NCBI RefSeq assembly: GCF_000733925.1
Contig: NZ_JPOO01000001.1
Coordinates: forward strand, 992,001 to 1,056,000
From: Arenibacter algicola
GTDB taxonomy: Bacteria; Bacteroidota; Bacteroidia; Flavobacteriales; Flavobacteriaceae
Reading direction: 5' to 3'
DNA length: 64,000 nt
The translations under genes and the position numbers were made by a program. The notes beneath the pieces were generated by a model that saw nothing but the letters and a program-made list of their open reading frames with translations, did not search any database and was not told where the DNA came from. This document shows, piece after piece, positions 25,772 to 33,673 of the stretch (its first letter is position 1; every line of letters starts with the position of its first letter).

Positions 25772-26554
25772 TTATGCGACAAGCAGTTCCTTATTACTTC
25801 TAGTGTCCCTCTCTGACCATAAAATATAATTCGCATTTTTTGATTTTAGGGCGTCCAAAAATTCATTTTTCACATTCTTTTCAGAATCATTTATAACTGC
25901 TATAGCTCGAACATCTTTTTTAGTAGACTTTTCGCGAACAGGTTTAATGTCTTCCCAGGAGAATAGAAAAGTAGATAAATTCTGTTTGTTAACTGTATTA
26001 AATGATTTAATTACAATTTCTTTATTCTTCTGAGCTATCTGAAAATCAAAATTAAATTCTAATCCGGTTGCTCCTTTTGAAATGAAATCGGGGGTGTAAA
26101 TAATATCCTGTGAATCAAGATAATTTCTTACATCTTCTTTAAAAATAGATGCAACATTATTATTGGACAAAACATAAAGGTCATTTACCTCAATAATTGC
26201 TGACAAAAAATTATGCTTCGACTGTGAAAATTTTTCAAGATTTGTTTCTATCAGAAGTTCATTGTTTATTGATTGTAGACCATAATTAAGGAGTATTGAG
26301 TCCAACAAATCCCTTCTCCTTTTTGACCCTTGAATATGAAGTCCTTGTAATTCAAGGTTAGCCATTGTTTCTCCATTATCACTTAGAGTTAATTGGTCCC
26401 CATTTCTTTTTGCATATATTTCTATTGAGTCGTTAAAAGCACCCATAAAAGGGGTGCTAATAAGAAACCAATCCGTAGTAGCGCCTTGTTGGATAAAAGT
26501 TTTTTCTCTTAACCAATTGTAATATTCATCTACGTATGTATTTACCCAATTCAC
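25772..26554 (-). CDS. DUF1828 (and DUF1829-like) domain protein
   Basis: This 260-residue soluble protein has an N-terminal region (TDWFLISTPF, DQLTLSDNGETM and LQGLHI, within residues 25-75) matching the DUF1828 pattern. The C-terminal half (FDFQIAQKNKEIVIKSFNTVN, VRAIAVINDSEKN) looks like the DUF1829 partner domain. Translation starts at a GTG that overlaps the stop of the upstream gene (GTGA), so the two are translationally coupled. Such domains occur in phage, plasmid and defence contexts, but no molecular function is established. It sits in an accessory cassette bounded by repeats. Confidence 0.75.
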   Translation of the reverse strand: MNWVNTYVDEYYNWLREKTFIQQGATTDWFLISTPFMGAFNDSIEIYAKRNGDQLTLSDNGETMANLELQGLHIQGSKRRRDLLDSILLNYGLQSINNELLIETNLEKFSQSKHNFLSAIIEVNDLYVLSNNNVASIFKEDVRNYLDSQDIIYTPDFISKGATGLEFNFDFQIAQKNKEIVIKSFNTVNKQNLSTFLFSWEDIKPVREKSTKKDVRAIAVINDSEKNVKNEFLDALKSKNANYILWSERDTRSNKELLVA

Positions 26555-27048
26555 AATATTGCCTGTTGAACGTTAATCAGAGTTTTGAGATTTATTAGTC
26601 TTGCGAAATTAGTTATTAAATCAGACAAGTCTGATGAATCATTTATTTCTTTAACTGGAAAATCAATATCAGCCAATGGTATAGCCCATGCCAGAGGTTT
26701 ATAACCTTCAACAAACACGTGCATGTGGTGTTCATCGAGAGAGAACCACTTTCCAGCATAAGGTTTTAGATATTCAGGTAGCGTGTCCTTAATCCCTTCT
26801 GGATTTTGATGAGTGCCTTTGTAATCTATTCGTAAAAGCCCAACAAAAGTGTTGCTCTCAAGGTGATGAATAGATGTTTTTAGGATTATTTTTTGATTAG
26901 AAGTCAATTCTACCCAAAAATTTCTCTCAGAATCCTGATATGAAATCAAGTCCAATCTATTTTTCTTATTTCCTAGGTCAATTATTTGATTTGGGTCGGA
27001 CAAGACTTTTTCCAATTTCATCAAATATTCTGCTTCTTGATTGGTCAA
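26551..27048 (-). CDS. DUF6978-like protein, coupled partner of the DUF1828 gene
   Basis: The ~165-residue product starts LTNQEAEYLMKLEKVL and contains FVGLLRIDYKGTHQNPEG and DEHHMHVFVEG, a pattern I associate with the DUF6978 family. The start is uncertain. A TTG at 27093 would lie inside the upstream repeat. The TTG at 27048 gives the family-like N-terminus and leaves the same repeat-to-start spacing as the neighbouring cassette. The stop overlaps the DUF1828 GTG by 4 bp. The two genes are probably one functional unit, of unknown role. Confidence 0.65.
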   Translation of the reverse strand: MTNQEAEYLMKLEKVLSDPNQIIDLGNKKNRLDLISYQDSERNFWVELTSNQKIILKTSIHHLESNTFVGLLRIDYKGTHQNPEGIKDTLPEYLKPYAGKWFSLDEHHMHVFVEGYKPLAWAIPLADIDFPVKEINDSSDLSDLITNFARLINLKTLINVQQAIL

Positions 27049-27070
27049 ACTGTTATTTTTAATATTACTT

Positions 27071-27170
27071 ACAACATTCGGATATGGCAACAAGTACTTA
27101 TATCCCCATTATATCAGTCTAATATAGCAAATCTTTTCTTTCAAATGCTTCCGTGTTGTAGTGGGAAATT
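27071..27170. repeat. cassette-start repeat R, copy 1
   Basis: About 100 bases beginning ACAACATTCGGATAT and containing TTATATCAGTCTAATATA and TTTCAAATGCTTCCGT. They are about 80 percent alike, by eye, to 27827-27929. The repeat lies immediately upstream of the DUF6978-like gene on the minus strand, so it could carry its promoter. Confidence 0.65.
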
Positions 27171-27196
27171 TATTGGTATTACAAATGAAATTTCCC

Positions 27197-27272
27197 CTAG
27201 GCTGACATGTATTGGCAGTGGATATTTGCAATTTGGATATATAGCTGATAAGGCTATCGCCAACGGGGGAGT
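27197..27272. repeat. cassette-end repeat R', copy 1
   Basis: Starts CTAGGCTG, has the core CAATTTGGATAT at 27229-27240, a variable hairpin ATAGC/GCTAT, then CGCCAACGGGGGAGT. It follows the end of the DinB-like gene on the minus strand and abuts the next R repeat, as expected for tandem cassettes. Confidence 0.6.
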
Positions 27273-27294
27273 CCAAATCCATATTCCGATTGAG

Positions 27295-27810
27295 TCAGTT
27301 CCACCAACCATTTCTTTTCCTAATGTAAACAATTTGACCTGTATGATAGGCGGTGTGGGATGCCATATTTGCTATTTCCGCACTCCATTCCATAATTTGT
27401 TCCTCCGTTGCGTTTTCGGTCAATCGTTCCCATTCGGTTTGAATACTATCCAATTTTTTTATGGCATATTGCCAGTCCTGCCCATTGTTTATTTTGAATG
27501 TTTCTTTGTTGTTGTCATTAAATTCGGAGACTTTTTCTCCTTTAAATGCTTTAAGGTTCATCTCGTTCCAAAAAATCAAATGGGAAGTTAATTCTCCTAT
27601 TGAATGGTTTTCCGTGCTGTCTCTCCAATTGGATTGCTCAAGGTTAAGTCCTTCAATTGCCTTTTTTGTTGACACAAACCATTCTTCATTTGTATGTGTA
27701 CTTTTAAGTTGTTGGATGAGTAATGTTTTTACGTTTGGTACATCGTTAACTTTATCTGTACAACTCGAAATTGTAAATACAAGTCCAATTGATATTAATA
27801 TTCGATTCAT
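27295..27810 (-). CDS. DinB-like lipoprotein
   Basis: This 171-residue protein has a lipoprotein signal peptide (MNRILISIGLVFTISSC, Cys at 17). A four-helix DinB/YfiT-type domain follows: NWRDSTENHSIGELTSHLIFWNE, with the metal-ligand histidine in SHLIF, and MASHTAYHTGQIVYIRK with the C-terminal His pair. DinB-superfamily proteins are often metal-dependent thiol transferases or hydrolases. An exported lipoprotein version is less common. It occupies a one-gene cassette between R and R' repeats. Confidence 0.82.
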   Translation of the reverse strand: MNRILISIGLVFTISSCTDKVNDVPNVKTLLIQQLKSTHTNEEWFVSTKKAIEGLNLEQSNWRDSTENHSIGELTSHLIFWNEMNLKAFKGEKVSEFNDNNKETFKINNGQDWQYAIKKLDSIQTEWERLTENATEEQIMEWSAEIANMASHTAYHTGQIVYIRKRNGWWN

Positions 27811-27826
27811 TTTTTCAGTATAGAGT

Positions 27827-27929
27827 ACAACATACGGATATAGTAACTTGTTAATTTATACGTAATTATATCAGTCTAATATAACAAATTTTTTCCTTCA
27901 AATGTTTCCGTTTAGCAGTTGGAAATTCA
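27827..27929. repeat. cassette-start repeat R, copy 2
   Basis: Starts ACAACATACGGATAT, contains TTATATCAGTCTAATATA and TTCAAATGTTTCCGTT, and ends near GGAAATTCA. It is the sister of 27071-27170 and lies 17 bp upstream of the DinB-like gene's ATG. Confidence 0.65.
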
Positions 27930-27938
27930 TAAGAACCA

Positions 27939-29480
27939 CTACTTCATCGGAAAATCTTTATGGATATTCTTAAGTCCCGTTTTGGCTACTTTTAGCGCCC
28001 TTAGTGTGTTTTTGGATTTTTGGGAATGGGCTTCCATTCTTTCCAGTACATTTTTTAGGGTTTTGGTGGCCTCCACTATAAAAGGCCCCTTGTTGAGCAT
28101 TACACATTCCGCCTGGGCACTGATGGTGGCATCCGAAATTTCCGCTCTGGTAGCCATGCCCTTTTTGGCCATGGTATCCAACACCTGAGTGGCCCAGATG
28201 ACGGGTATCTGAGCCGCCTCGCATAACCATAGTATTTGGTTCTGTACTTCGGAAATACGTTCAAAACCAATCTCCACTGCCAAATCGCCCCTAGCGATCA
28301 TAACGCCTATTTTTGGTCTTTTCATTGCGCTGAAGAGTATGGAGGGTAAATTCTCGAACGCAGCCCTGTTCTCTATCTTAAAAACAACCCCGGTATCCAT
28401 ATCCCCCAATTTGTCCAATTCCTCATAGAGGATGGCCACATCTTTGGCATTTCGTACAAAGGAATAGCCCATAAGGTCCGCATGGGCACTTATGAAGGGC
28501 AAGAGTTGTACATCTTCCGGAGTTAGGGAGGGCAGGTTGAGATGGGTAGTCGGTAAATTGATGCCTTTTCCTGGCCTCAATTTTTTCTTATGGGATTTTC
28601 TTACCAGCAGTGATGCGGTTTCCTCATCGAGGCTAACTACTTTGGCCTCTATGGCACCATCATCAAAAAACACGGCTTGTCCCTTTTTAAGATCATCAAT
28701 AATCTGCGAAAGGGAAACTTCCACCAGGATGGTTTCCTCAGGAAGCGATATCTTTTTATGTTTCCCTGAAAGATAGGGGGAGTTGTGTTTTATCAGCAAT
28801 AATTTGTCCCCTTTGCCAATTTTTACAGACGATACGGTGTCCAAGGTTTTTTGCGAAACCTTTTTAAGGTAGATATTGCTGATTCTAATTTTTGGCCCTG
28901 GTAGGTCCATATAAATATGGATAGGGGCCGCACTATCTTTGGAAACGGCTTTTATTTTACCTAGGATTTTTTTCCAAAGCGCTTCACTCCCATGACTGAG
29001 ATTTAAACGGGCAGTGCCCATACCTGCAGAATGCAATTTTTTAAGTAGTTTTTTGTCGGTAGCAGCTTCATCGGGCATAGTGACCATTATTTCGGTGTCC
29101 CTTTCCCCACGATCGGAGGCAAAGAGGTCATTGGCATGATCCATCAATAAATGCTTGCTTCCTGTATACCCAAGGGCTTCGAGGTCGGTATCCCTTTCCC
29201 AAGTTTTTCCGTTCAGTAATTTGACCAATTTAAGGGCGTTGGAGATATTTTCATAAACGTATCCGGCCCCTGTGCCCAATGAGGATATCCCCAATTCGGA
29301 TAGGTCGCTCTGTAATTTGCGGATGTCCACACTGCGGAGCAGTAAATAGCGATATAGGTTCTTGGCACTTGACCTATATTGTGGATGAACCGAAGCGGCT
29401 ATGCTATCCGCGGTGGACTCCTGTTTTAAAAGTGATTCGTAAATTGTTTCGAGTTCCCGTTCCAGTTTTTGAAGGTCCAT
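27939..29480 (-). CDS. pyruvate-kinase-like protein with N-terminal extension
   Basis: This 513-residue protein has a pyruvate-kinase barrel occupying about residues 125-480. The start of the barrel (IMVTMPDEAATDKKLL) resembles the TIGPAS region. RLNLSHGSE is the substrate/metal NxSH motif, VFKIENRAAFENL holds the catalytic Lys, MIARGDLAVEI is the Mg-binding motif and ATQVLDTMAKKGMATRAEISDA the late signature. It differs from ordinary pyruvate kinase in having ~120 extra N-terminal helical residues and no C-terminal allosteric domain. The usual SxETAxG is replaced by NKGPFIVEA. Enzymatic function is likely but not certain. The gene ends next to the cassette array. Confidence 0.8.
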   Translation of the reverse strand: MDLQKLERELETIYESLLKQESTADSIAASVHPQYRSSAKNLYRYLLLRSVDIRKLQSDLSELGISSLGTGAGYVYENISNALKLVKLLNGKTWERDTDLEALGYTGSKHLLMDHANDLFASDRGERDTEIMVTMPDEAATDKKLLKKLHSAGMGTARLNLSHGSEALWKKILGKIKAVSKDSAAPIHIYMDLPGPKIRISNIYLKKVSQKTLDTVSSVKIGKGDKLLLIKHNSPYLSGKHKKISLPEETILVEVSLSQIIDDLKKGQAVFFDDGAIEAKVVSLDEETASLLVRKSHKKKLRPGKGINLPTTHLNLPSLTPEDVQLLPFISAHADLMGYSFVRNAKDVAILYEELDKLGDMDTGVVFKIENRAAFENLPSILFSAMKRPKIGVMIARGDLAVEIGFERISEVQNQILWLCEAAQIPVIWATQVLDTMAKKGMATRAEISDATISAQAECVMLNKGPFIVEATKTLKNVLERMEAHSQKSKNTLRALKVAKTGLKNIHKDFPMK

Positions 29481-29565
29481 ACCGCAGCTTTTGTTTTATA
29501 AATTTACGCATATAAACCAGGGATATTTCTGATGGAAAACACAAATTGAAGTTAAAATTTGGACT

Positions 29566-29614
29566 AAAAAAAGGCAATACCCCAAGGCATTGCTATGCAC
29601 ATGGGGGTATTGCC
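29566..29614 (-). terminator. Rho-independent terminator after the DUF4861 gene
   Basis: GGCAATACCCC (29573-29583) pairs with GGGGTATTGCC (29604-29614). On the minus strand the hairpin is followed by TTTTTTT. It lies 28 bp downstream of the uronate-locus gene. Confidence 0.8.
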
Positions 29615-29642
29615 CAATAGAATATATGTCAAATGCCAGTCC

Positions 29643-30821
29643 CTATGGAGTTATGCTAACTTCCAAGGGGTTATGGATCTGTTCGGAAAAGGCGTTTAAA
29701 TAGTGCTCCCATTCCTCTTTGGAATTAAATTGCCCACTTTTTTTCCATCCAAAGCCTGCGTAGTAGCTTACTTGCTTGTTTTTAACTTTCAAATGGGCGT
29801 AGGCATTGCTTAGGTCCTTTGTTTCAACATCGTACTTTTCAAAATCGATAAAAGTATCCGTAGGGGCAAGGATGGCCGTGCCCAATTTCGAATCCCCATG
29901 GGGCTGCCAGTAGCTTACCCATCCCTTTTCGGTATTCCCGCTAACTTCGCCGTCTTTTTCGTGCAGGGTGAGTCCGGCGTAAATATCATCTACACCCTCT
30001 AAGGTTATATTGAATTTGGATAAATTTTGCCCTAGGTCCAAGCTTATAACTCTGGATTCTTTGATGGTTTGTCCGTTAGCGTCCCAGGCTGCATATTCCA
30101 AATAAAAGCTGGTCCTTAATGGGCCGGTGGTAATGGTGCGCCATTTAGTATAGTTTTTGGAATAGTAGTAGGTAGAGTCAACTTTGGCAGCAATACCTCC
30201 TACACCACGACTGGCACCTACGTGAAAATCGTCCAAGCCTTCGCCGGTATCCTTGTGGTAACTACTTTGGCCACTTAATTCCTCTTTGTACCATTTGTCA
30301 ATTATGGGGTATTCTACCCGTTTTAACCAGGCATCGACACCGCTGGATAAGGTGCCGCCGGGAACCTTGTCCTCTATCATTTTCTGTGCAGTGGGTCCAT
30401 AGACCCTAAAGGCAACTTTATTATTTTCCCAAGTGTAATCATCGGTACGTTCTGGAACAAACCTGGAATAGCACAACACCTCGGCTGTGGGGTTTTCTCC
30501 CGTTGTTACTGTAACTACTTCAAACTTACTTTCCCCTTTCGCCGGTATTTTGGGTTGAAAAAGGATCATATCCATAGCGCCATCGCCATCATTATCTACC
30601 GTTTGGACAATTTCAAGGGTATTGGTTTCCTTGTTCTTAATGCCAACAGAGGATAGATCTTCCACCTTCAACATATCCTTGGTGAGCTCTACGGTCTCCG
30701 TTGTCCTCTCTTGGTCCAGAACATTTTTTACCGTAATAATGGTGGGTGTTTCCTTTTCGGAACAGGAAACGGACAGCATTGCCAATGCGGAAAATAGAAC
30801 TAATTTATAAAGTGATTTCAT
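29643..30821 (-). CDS. DUF4861 family lipoprotein
   Basis: This 392-residue exported lipoprotein has signal peptide MKSLYKLVLFSALAMLSVSC with the anchor Cys at 20. The start is set at the ATG at 30821 because it begins the signal peptide; an upstream in-frame ATG would lie inside kduD. The DUF4861 pattern is visible in GDGAMDMILFQP, YGPTAQKMI, FHVGASRGVGGIA and YAGFGWKKSGQF. The family occurs in polysaccharide-utilisation loci with uronate-processing enzymes and may act on uronate-containing oligosaccharides. Its reaction is not firmly known to me. The start is 10 bp after the kduD stop. Confidence 0.85.
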   Translation of the reverse strand: MKSLYKLVLFSALAMLSVSCSEKETPTIITVKNVLDQERTTETVELTKDMLKVEDLSSVGIKNKETNTLEIVQTVDNDGDGAMDMILFQPKIPAKGESKFEVVTVTTGENPTAEVLCYSRFVPERTDDYTWENNKVAFRVYGPTAQKMIEDKVPGGTLSSGVDAWLKRVEYPIIDKWYKEELSGQSSYHKDTGEGLDDFHVGASRGVGGIAAKVDSTYYYSKNYTKWRTITTGPLRTSFYLEYAAWDANGQTIKESRVISLDLGQNLSKFNITLEGVDDIYAGLTLHEKDGEVSGNTEKGWVSYWQPHGDSKLGTAILAPTDTFIDFEKYDVETKDLSNAYAHLKVKNKQVSYYAGFGWKKSGQFNSKEEWEHYLNAFSEQIHNPLEVSITP

Positions 30822-30831
30822 AACCGCTTTT

Positions 30832-31626
30832 TTAATTTTCATTGGCTGGTTTTCCAATGGTGGCCAATATGCCTCCATCCACATAAACTATTTGTCCGTT
30901 TACGAAATTGCTGGCCTTGGAACTTAGGAATATGGCCGCTCCTTGTAGGTCATCCGGGTCTCCCCATTTACCTGCAGGGGTTCTGCCCACTATAAAATCA
31001 TTGAAGGGATGCCCGTCTACCCTTATAGGGGCGGTCTGTGCAGTGGCGAAATAACCTGGTCCAATACCATTGACCTGGATATTGTGTTTGGCCCATTCGG
31101 TAGCCATGTTCCGGGTAAGCATTTTTAATCCTCCTTTAGCAGCTGCATATGCGCCTACGGTGTTTCTGCCCAATTCGCTCATCATGGAACAAATGTTGAT
31201 GATCTTGCCTTCCTTTCTGGAAATCATGCCCTTAACCACATGTTTGGATACTATAAACGGACTCACCAAATCAACTTTTACTACTGCTTCAAAATCGGCG
31301 ACCTCCATTTCCTCCAAGGGAATTCTTTTGATAATCCCGGCATTGTTTACCAATATATCTATATGCCCTACCTCTTTTTCAATTTTGGAAATATTTTCCA
31401 TGACCTTGGCTTCATTGGTTACATCAAAGAGGTAGCCATGGGCGTTTAGCCCCAAAGCTTTGTATTCGGCAACGGCATTGTCCAATTTTTCTTGGGAGGA
31501 AGCCCCATTAATTACCAAGGTGGCACCGGCATTGCCCAGGCCAATGGCCATGGCTTTTCCAAGACCGTGTGTAGCCCCCGTAATCAGGGCTGTTTTTCCT
31601 GTTAAATCAAATAGATTCAATGACAT
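30832..31626 (-). CDS. kduD: 2-dehydro-3-deoxy-D-gluconate 5-dehydrogenase (SDR family)
   Basis: This 264-residue short-chain dehydrogenase/reductase has the cofactor loop TGATHGLGKAMA at residues 16-27, NNAGI near 90, a catalytic Ser in INICSMMSE and the catalytic YAAAK. KduD interconverts 2,5-diketo-3-deoxygluconate and 2-keto-3-deoxygluconate with NAD(H). The closest alternative is gluconate 5-dehydrogenase, which is very similar. KduD is preferred because kduI lies 18 bp upstream and GH88 is nearby. It is the second gene of the kduI-kduD-DUF4861 operon. Confidence 0.88.
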   Translation of the reverse strand: MSLNLFDLTGKTALITGATHGLGKAMAIGLGNAGATLVINGASSQEKLDNAVAEYKALGLNAHGYLFDVTNEAKVMENISKIEKEVGHIDILVNNAGIIKRIPLEEMEVADFEAVVKVDLVSPFIVSKHVVKGMISRKEGKIINICSMMSELGRNTVGAYAAAKGGLKMLTRNMATEWAKHNIQVNGIGPGYFATAQTAPIRVDGHPFNDFIVGRTPAGKWGDPDDLQGAAIFLSSKASNFVNGQIVYVDGGILATIGKPANEN

Positions 31627-31644
31627 ATTTGTGTTTTCTAAGAG

Positions 31645-32487
31645 TTATTTTAAGTCTTTTATTTTGCAGTGGTCCATATCGCCATAATCCAGGTTTTCGC
31701 CTGCCATTCCCCAGATAAAGGTATAATTGCTGGTTCCGGATCCGGAGTGTATGGACCACGGTGGGGAGATTACCGCTTCATTGTTGGCCATCCAGATATG
31801 CCTAGTTTCTTGAGGTTGACCCATAAAATGGCAAACGGCCTGCTCTTCGGGAACCTCAAAATAGAAATAGACTTCCATTCTTCTGTCGTGTACATGTGCT
31901 GGCATAGTATTCCAAACACTGCCCGGTTTTAATTCTGTCATTCCCATCTGAACCTGACAGGTCTCTACCAGACTGTTTACGATCAATTTTCTGATGGTTC
32001 TGGCATTGGCCGTTTCCATAGATCCCATTTCCACGATCTCTGCATTGGCCCTACTTATTTTTTTGGTAGGGAATACCTTGTGGGCAGGGGTGGAATTCAA
32101 ATAAAATTTGGCAGGCTTATCGGCACTGTCACTGCTGAAGCTTACCTCCTTGTTTTCCTTGCCAATATACAGGGCCTCTTTATAGTCCAAATCATATTTC
32201 TGACCATTAACGGTTACAGAACCAGCTCCCCCGACATTGATGATGCCGATCTCCCTTCGCTCCAAAAAATAATCCGATTTTAATGGGTCTATAGTGGCTA
32301 GTTTTAAAGGGGTTTTAAGGGGCACGGCCCCTCCAACGATATATCTGTCAAAATGGGTGTATACCAAATTGATGGTATCCGCTTCCATTAAGTTTTGGAT
32401 TAGGAATTCCTTTCTCAGTCCTTCTGTGGTCAATGCTTTGGTCTCCTTGGGAGAGCAGGCATATCTAACCTCGTAATTGTTTTTCAT
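31645..32487 (-). CDS. kduI: 5-dehydro-4-deoxy-D-glucuronate isomerase
   Basis: KduI isomerises the open-chain form of unsaturated uronates (5-keto-4-deoxyuronate) to 2,5-diketo-3-deoxygluconate. The 280-residue cupin protein has the family start YEVRYACSPKETKAL and zinc-site residues in AHVHDRRMEVYFYF plus a later His in SPPWSIHSGSG. Length and order fit KduI fully. It heads the minus-strand operon. Its upstream region shares a 151-bp gap with the divergent LacI-type regulator that holds two palindromes. Confidence 0.95.
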   Translation of the reverse strand: MKNNYEVRYACSPKETKALTTEGLRKEFLIQNLMEADTINLVYTHFDRYIVGGAVPLKTPLKLATIDPLKSDYFLERREIGIINVGGAGSVTVNGQKYDLDYKEALYIGKENKEVSFSSDSADKPAKFYLNSTPAHKVFPTKKISRANAEIVEMGSMETANARTIRKLIVNSLVETCQVQMGMTELKPGSVWNTMPAHVHDRRMEVYFYFEVPEEQAVCHFMGQPQETRHIWMANNEAVISPPWSIHSGSGTSNYTFIWGMAGENLDYGDMDHCKIKDLK

Positions 32488-32529
32488 GATTATAAATATC
32501 TAATTATTAGTGTCTTAAATAGTGGTTGT

Positions 32530-32547
32530 TATAGAAGTGTTTCTATA
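32530..32547. promoter_or_regulatory. inverted repeat upstream of kduI
   Basis: TATAGAA (32530-32536) and TTCTATA (32541-32547) are perfect inverted copies separated by GTGT. The element lies 43 bp upstream of the kduI ATG and is a candidate regulator site. Confidence 0.45.
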
Positions 32548-32577
32548 GTTGTTCGTAAATATATTAAAAATTTATCA

Positions 32578-32597
32578 AAATACAATCGATTGTATTT
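32578..32597. promoter_or_regulatory. 20-bp perfect palindrome, likely LacI-type operator
   Basis: The half-site AAATACAATC is followed by its exact reverse complement, centred on CG at 32587/32588. A central CG inside a 14-20 bp palindrome is typical of LacI/GalR operators. It lies in the gap between kduI and the LacI-type gene, just upstream of that gene's -7 box, so it could repress both. Confidence 0.7.
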
Positions 32598-32606
32598 GTA
32601 AATATC

Positions 32607-32614
32607 TATCTTTG
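32607..32614 (+). promoter_or_regulatory. -7 box of the LacI-type regulator gene
   Basis: TATCTTTG matches the Bacteroidota -7 consensus TAnnTTTG exactly and lies 24 bp before the GTG at 32639. This argues against starting the protein at the ATG at 32549, which would be upstream of the promoter. Confidence 0.6.
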
Positions 32615-32638
32615 ATAAAGTCAAGATACCCATTATTT

Positions 32639-33661
32639 GTGGAAAATAAAACAACTATACACGATATTGCCAAGGCTTTGAAGGTAGATGCCTCTACCGT
32701 TTCAAGGGCGTTGAACAATAGCCCAAGGGTGAGCCAGAAGACCAAGGATAGGATAACGGCCAAGGCAAATGAATTGGGCTATCAACGCAATTTACTGGCT
32801 TCAAATCTTCGTAAAAGCGTAACCAATACCATTGGGGTAATTGTGCCAAGAATATCCCGTCACTTCTTTTCATCCGTAATTTCGGGTATAGAGGAAACCG
32901 CCTATGATGCTGGCTATAATGTAATTATTTGTCAATCCTTGGAACAGTTGAAACGGGAACGCAAACTTGTAGAGACCCTTTTGGCCAATAGGGTAGACGG
33001 GGTATTGTTATCCGTATCCATGGAAACGGATAAATTCGACCATTTGTTGAACATGAAGAACAATGGTACCCCATTTCTATTTTTTGACAGGCATTGTGAG
33101 ATTGAGGGTATCAGCAGTGTACTGATCGATGACTTTCAAGGTGGGTTCGATGCCACGGAGCATTTAATTTTAAACGGATGCAAAAATATAGGGCATTTTT
33201 CGGGGCCCCAAGAATTGGCCATTTACAGGAATAGGACTGCTGGGTATAGAAAGGCCTTGGAAAAATATAAAATTCCATTTAGACCGGAACTGCTAATACG
33301 TTCCAGTCTCATGGAAAATGATGGGGCAGAAGGAGCAAAAACCTTACTTTCCTTGCCCTACAAGGTAGATGGGTTGTTTTCTGCCAATGATATTGCTGCC
33401 ATAGGTGCCATGAAATATTTTAAGAATGAAGGCGTAAAAGTACCGGATGAGATAGCTATTGTAGGGTTCAGTAACGAGCCCGTTTCCGGGATAATAGATC
33501 CCTCCTTGACCACTGTTGATCAGCCGGGTTTTCAAATTGGGCAAATAGCCACAAAGTTATTGTTGGATGAAATAAGCAAGGCACCCAATGTCAATACCAC
33601 CATGGCCAAAACAACAATTTTAAAGTCTTCTTTAATTGAACGTGATTCCTCAAAAAAATAA
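32639..33661 (+). CDS. LacI-family transcriptional regulator
   Basis: This regulator of about 340 residues has an N-terminal LacI helix-turn-helix (TTIHDIAKALKVDASTVSRA at residues 5-24, then RVSQKTKDRI). The hinge, a RKSVTNTIGVIVPRI start to the sugar-binding domain, and the end of that domain (DEIAIVGFSNEP) follow. The GTG at 32639 is chosen because it directly precedes the DNA-binding domain and follows an exact -7 box. It is divergent from kduI and 12 bp before GH88 on the same strand, so it very likely controls uronate catabolism, with a uronate product as inducer (inferred). Confidence 0.9.
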   Translation: MENKTTIHDIAKALKVDASTVSRALNNSPRVSQKTKDRITAKANELGYQRNLLASNLRKSVTNTIGVIVPRISRHFFSSVISGIEETAYDAGYNVIICQSLEQLKRERKLVETLLANRVDGVLLSVSMETDKFDHLLNMKNNGTPFLFFDRHCEIEGISSVLIDDFQGGFDATEHLILNGCKNIGHFSGPQELAIYRNRTAGYRKALEKYKIPFRPELLIRSSLMENDGAEGAKTLLSLPYKVDGLFSANDIAAIGAMKYFKNEGVKVPDEIAIVGFSNEPVSGIIDPSLTTVDQPGFQIGQIATKLLLDEISKAPNVNTTMAKTTILKSSLIERDSSKK

Positions 33662-33673
33662 AATAATAATCCA

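Noticed and set aside
26986..27591. 201-codon plus-strand ORF across the cassette junction
   Set aside because: It runs through repeats and antisense to two genes; the sequence looks like Phe/Cys-rich shadow translation.
25667..27929. Classical integron reading of the cassette repeats
   Set aside because: No integrase gene in the window, and the repeat ends do not show the usual GTTRRRY/RYYYAAC cores clearly; kept only as a cassette-like array.
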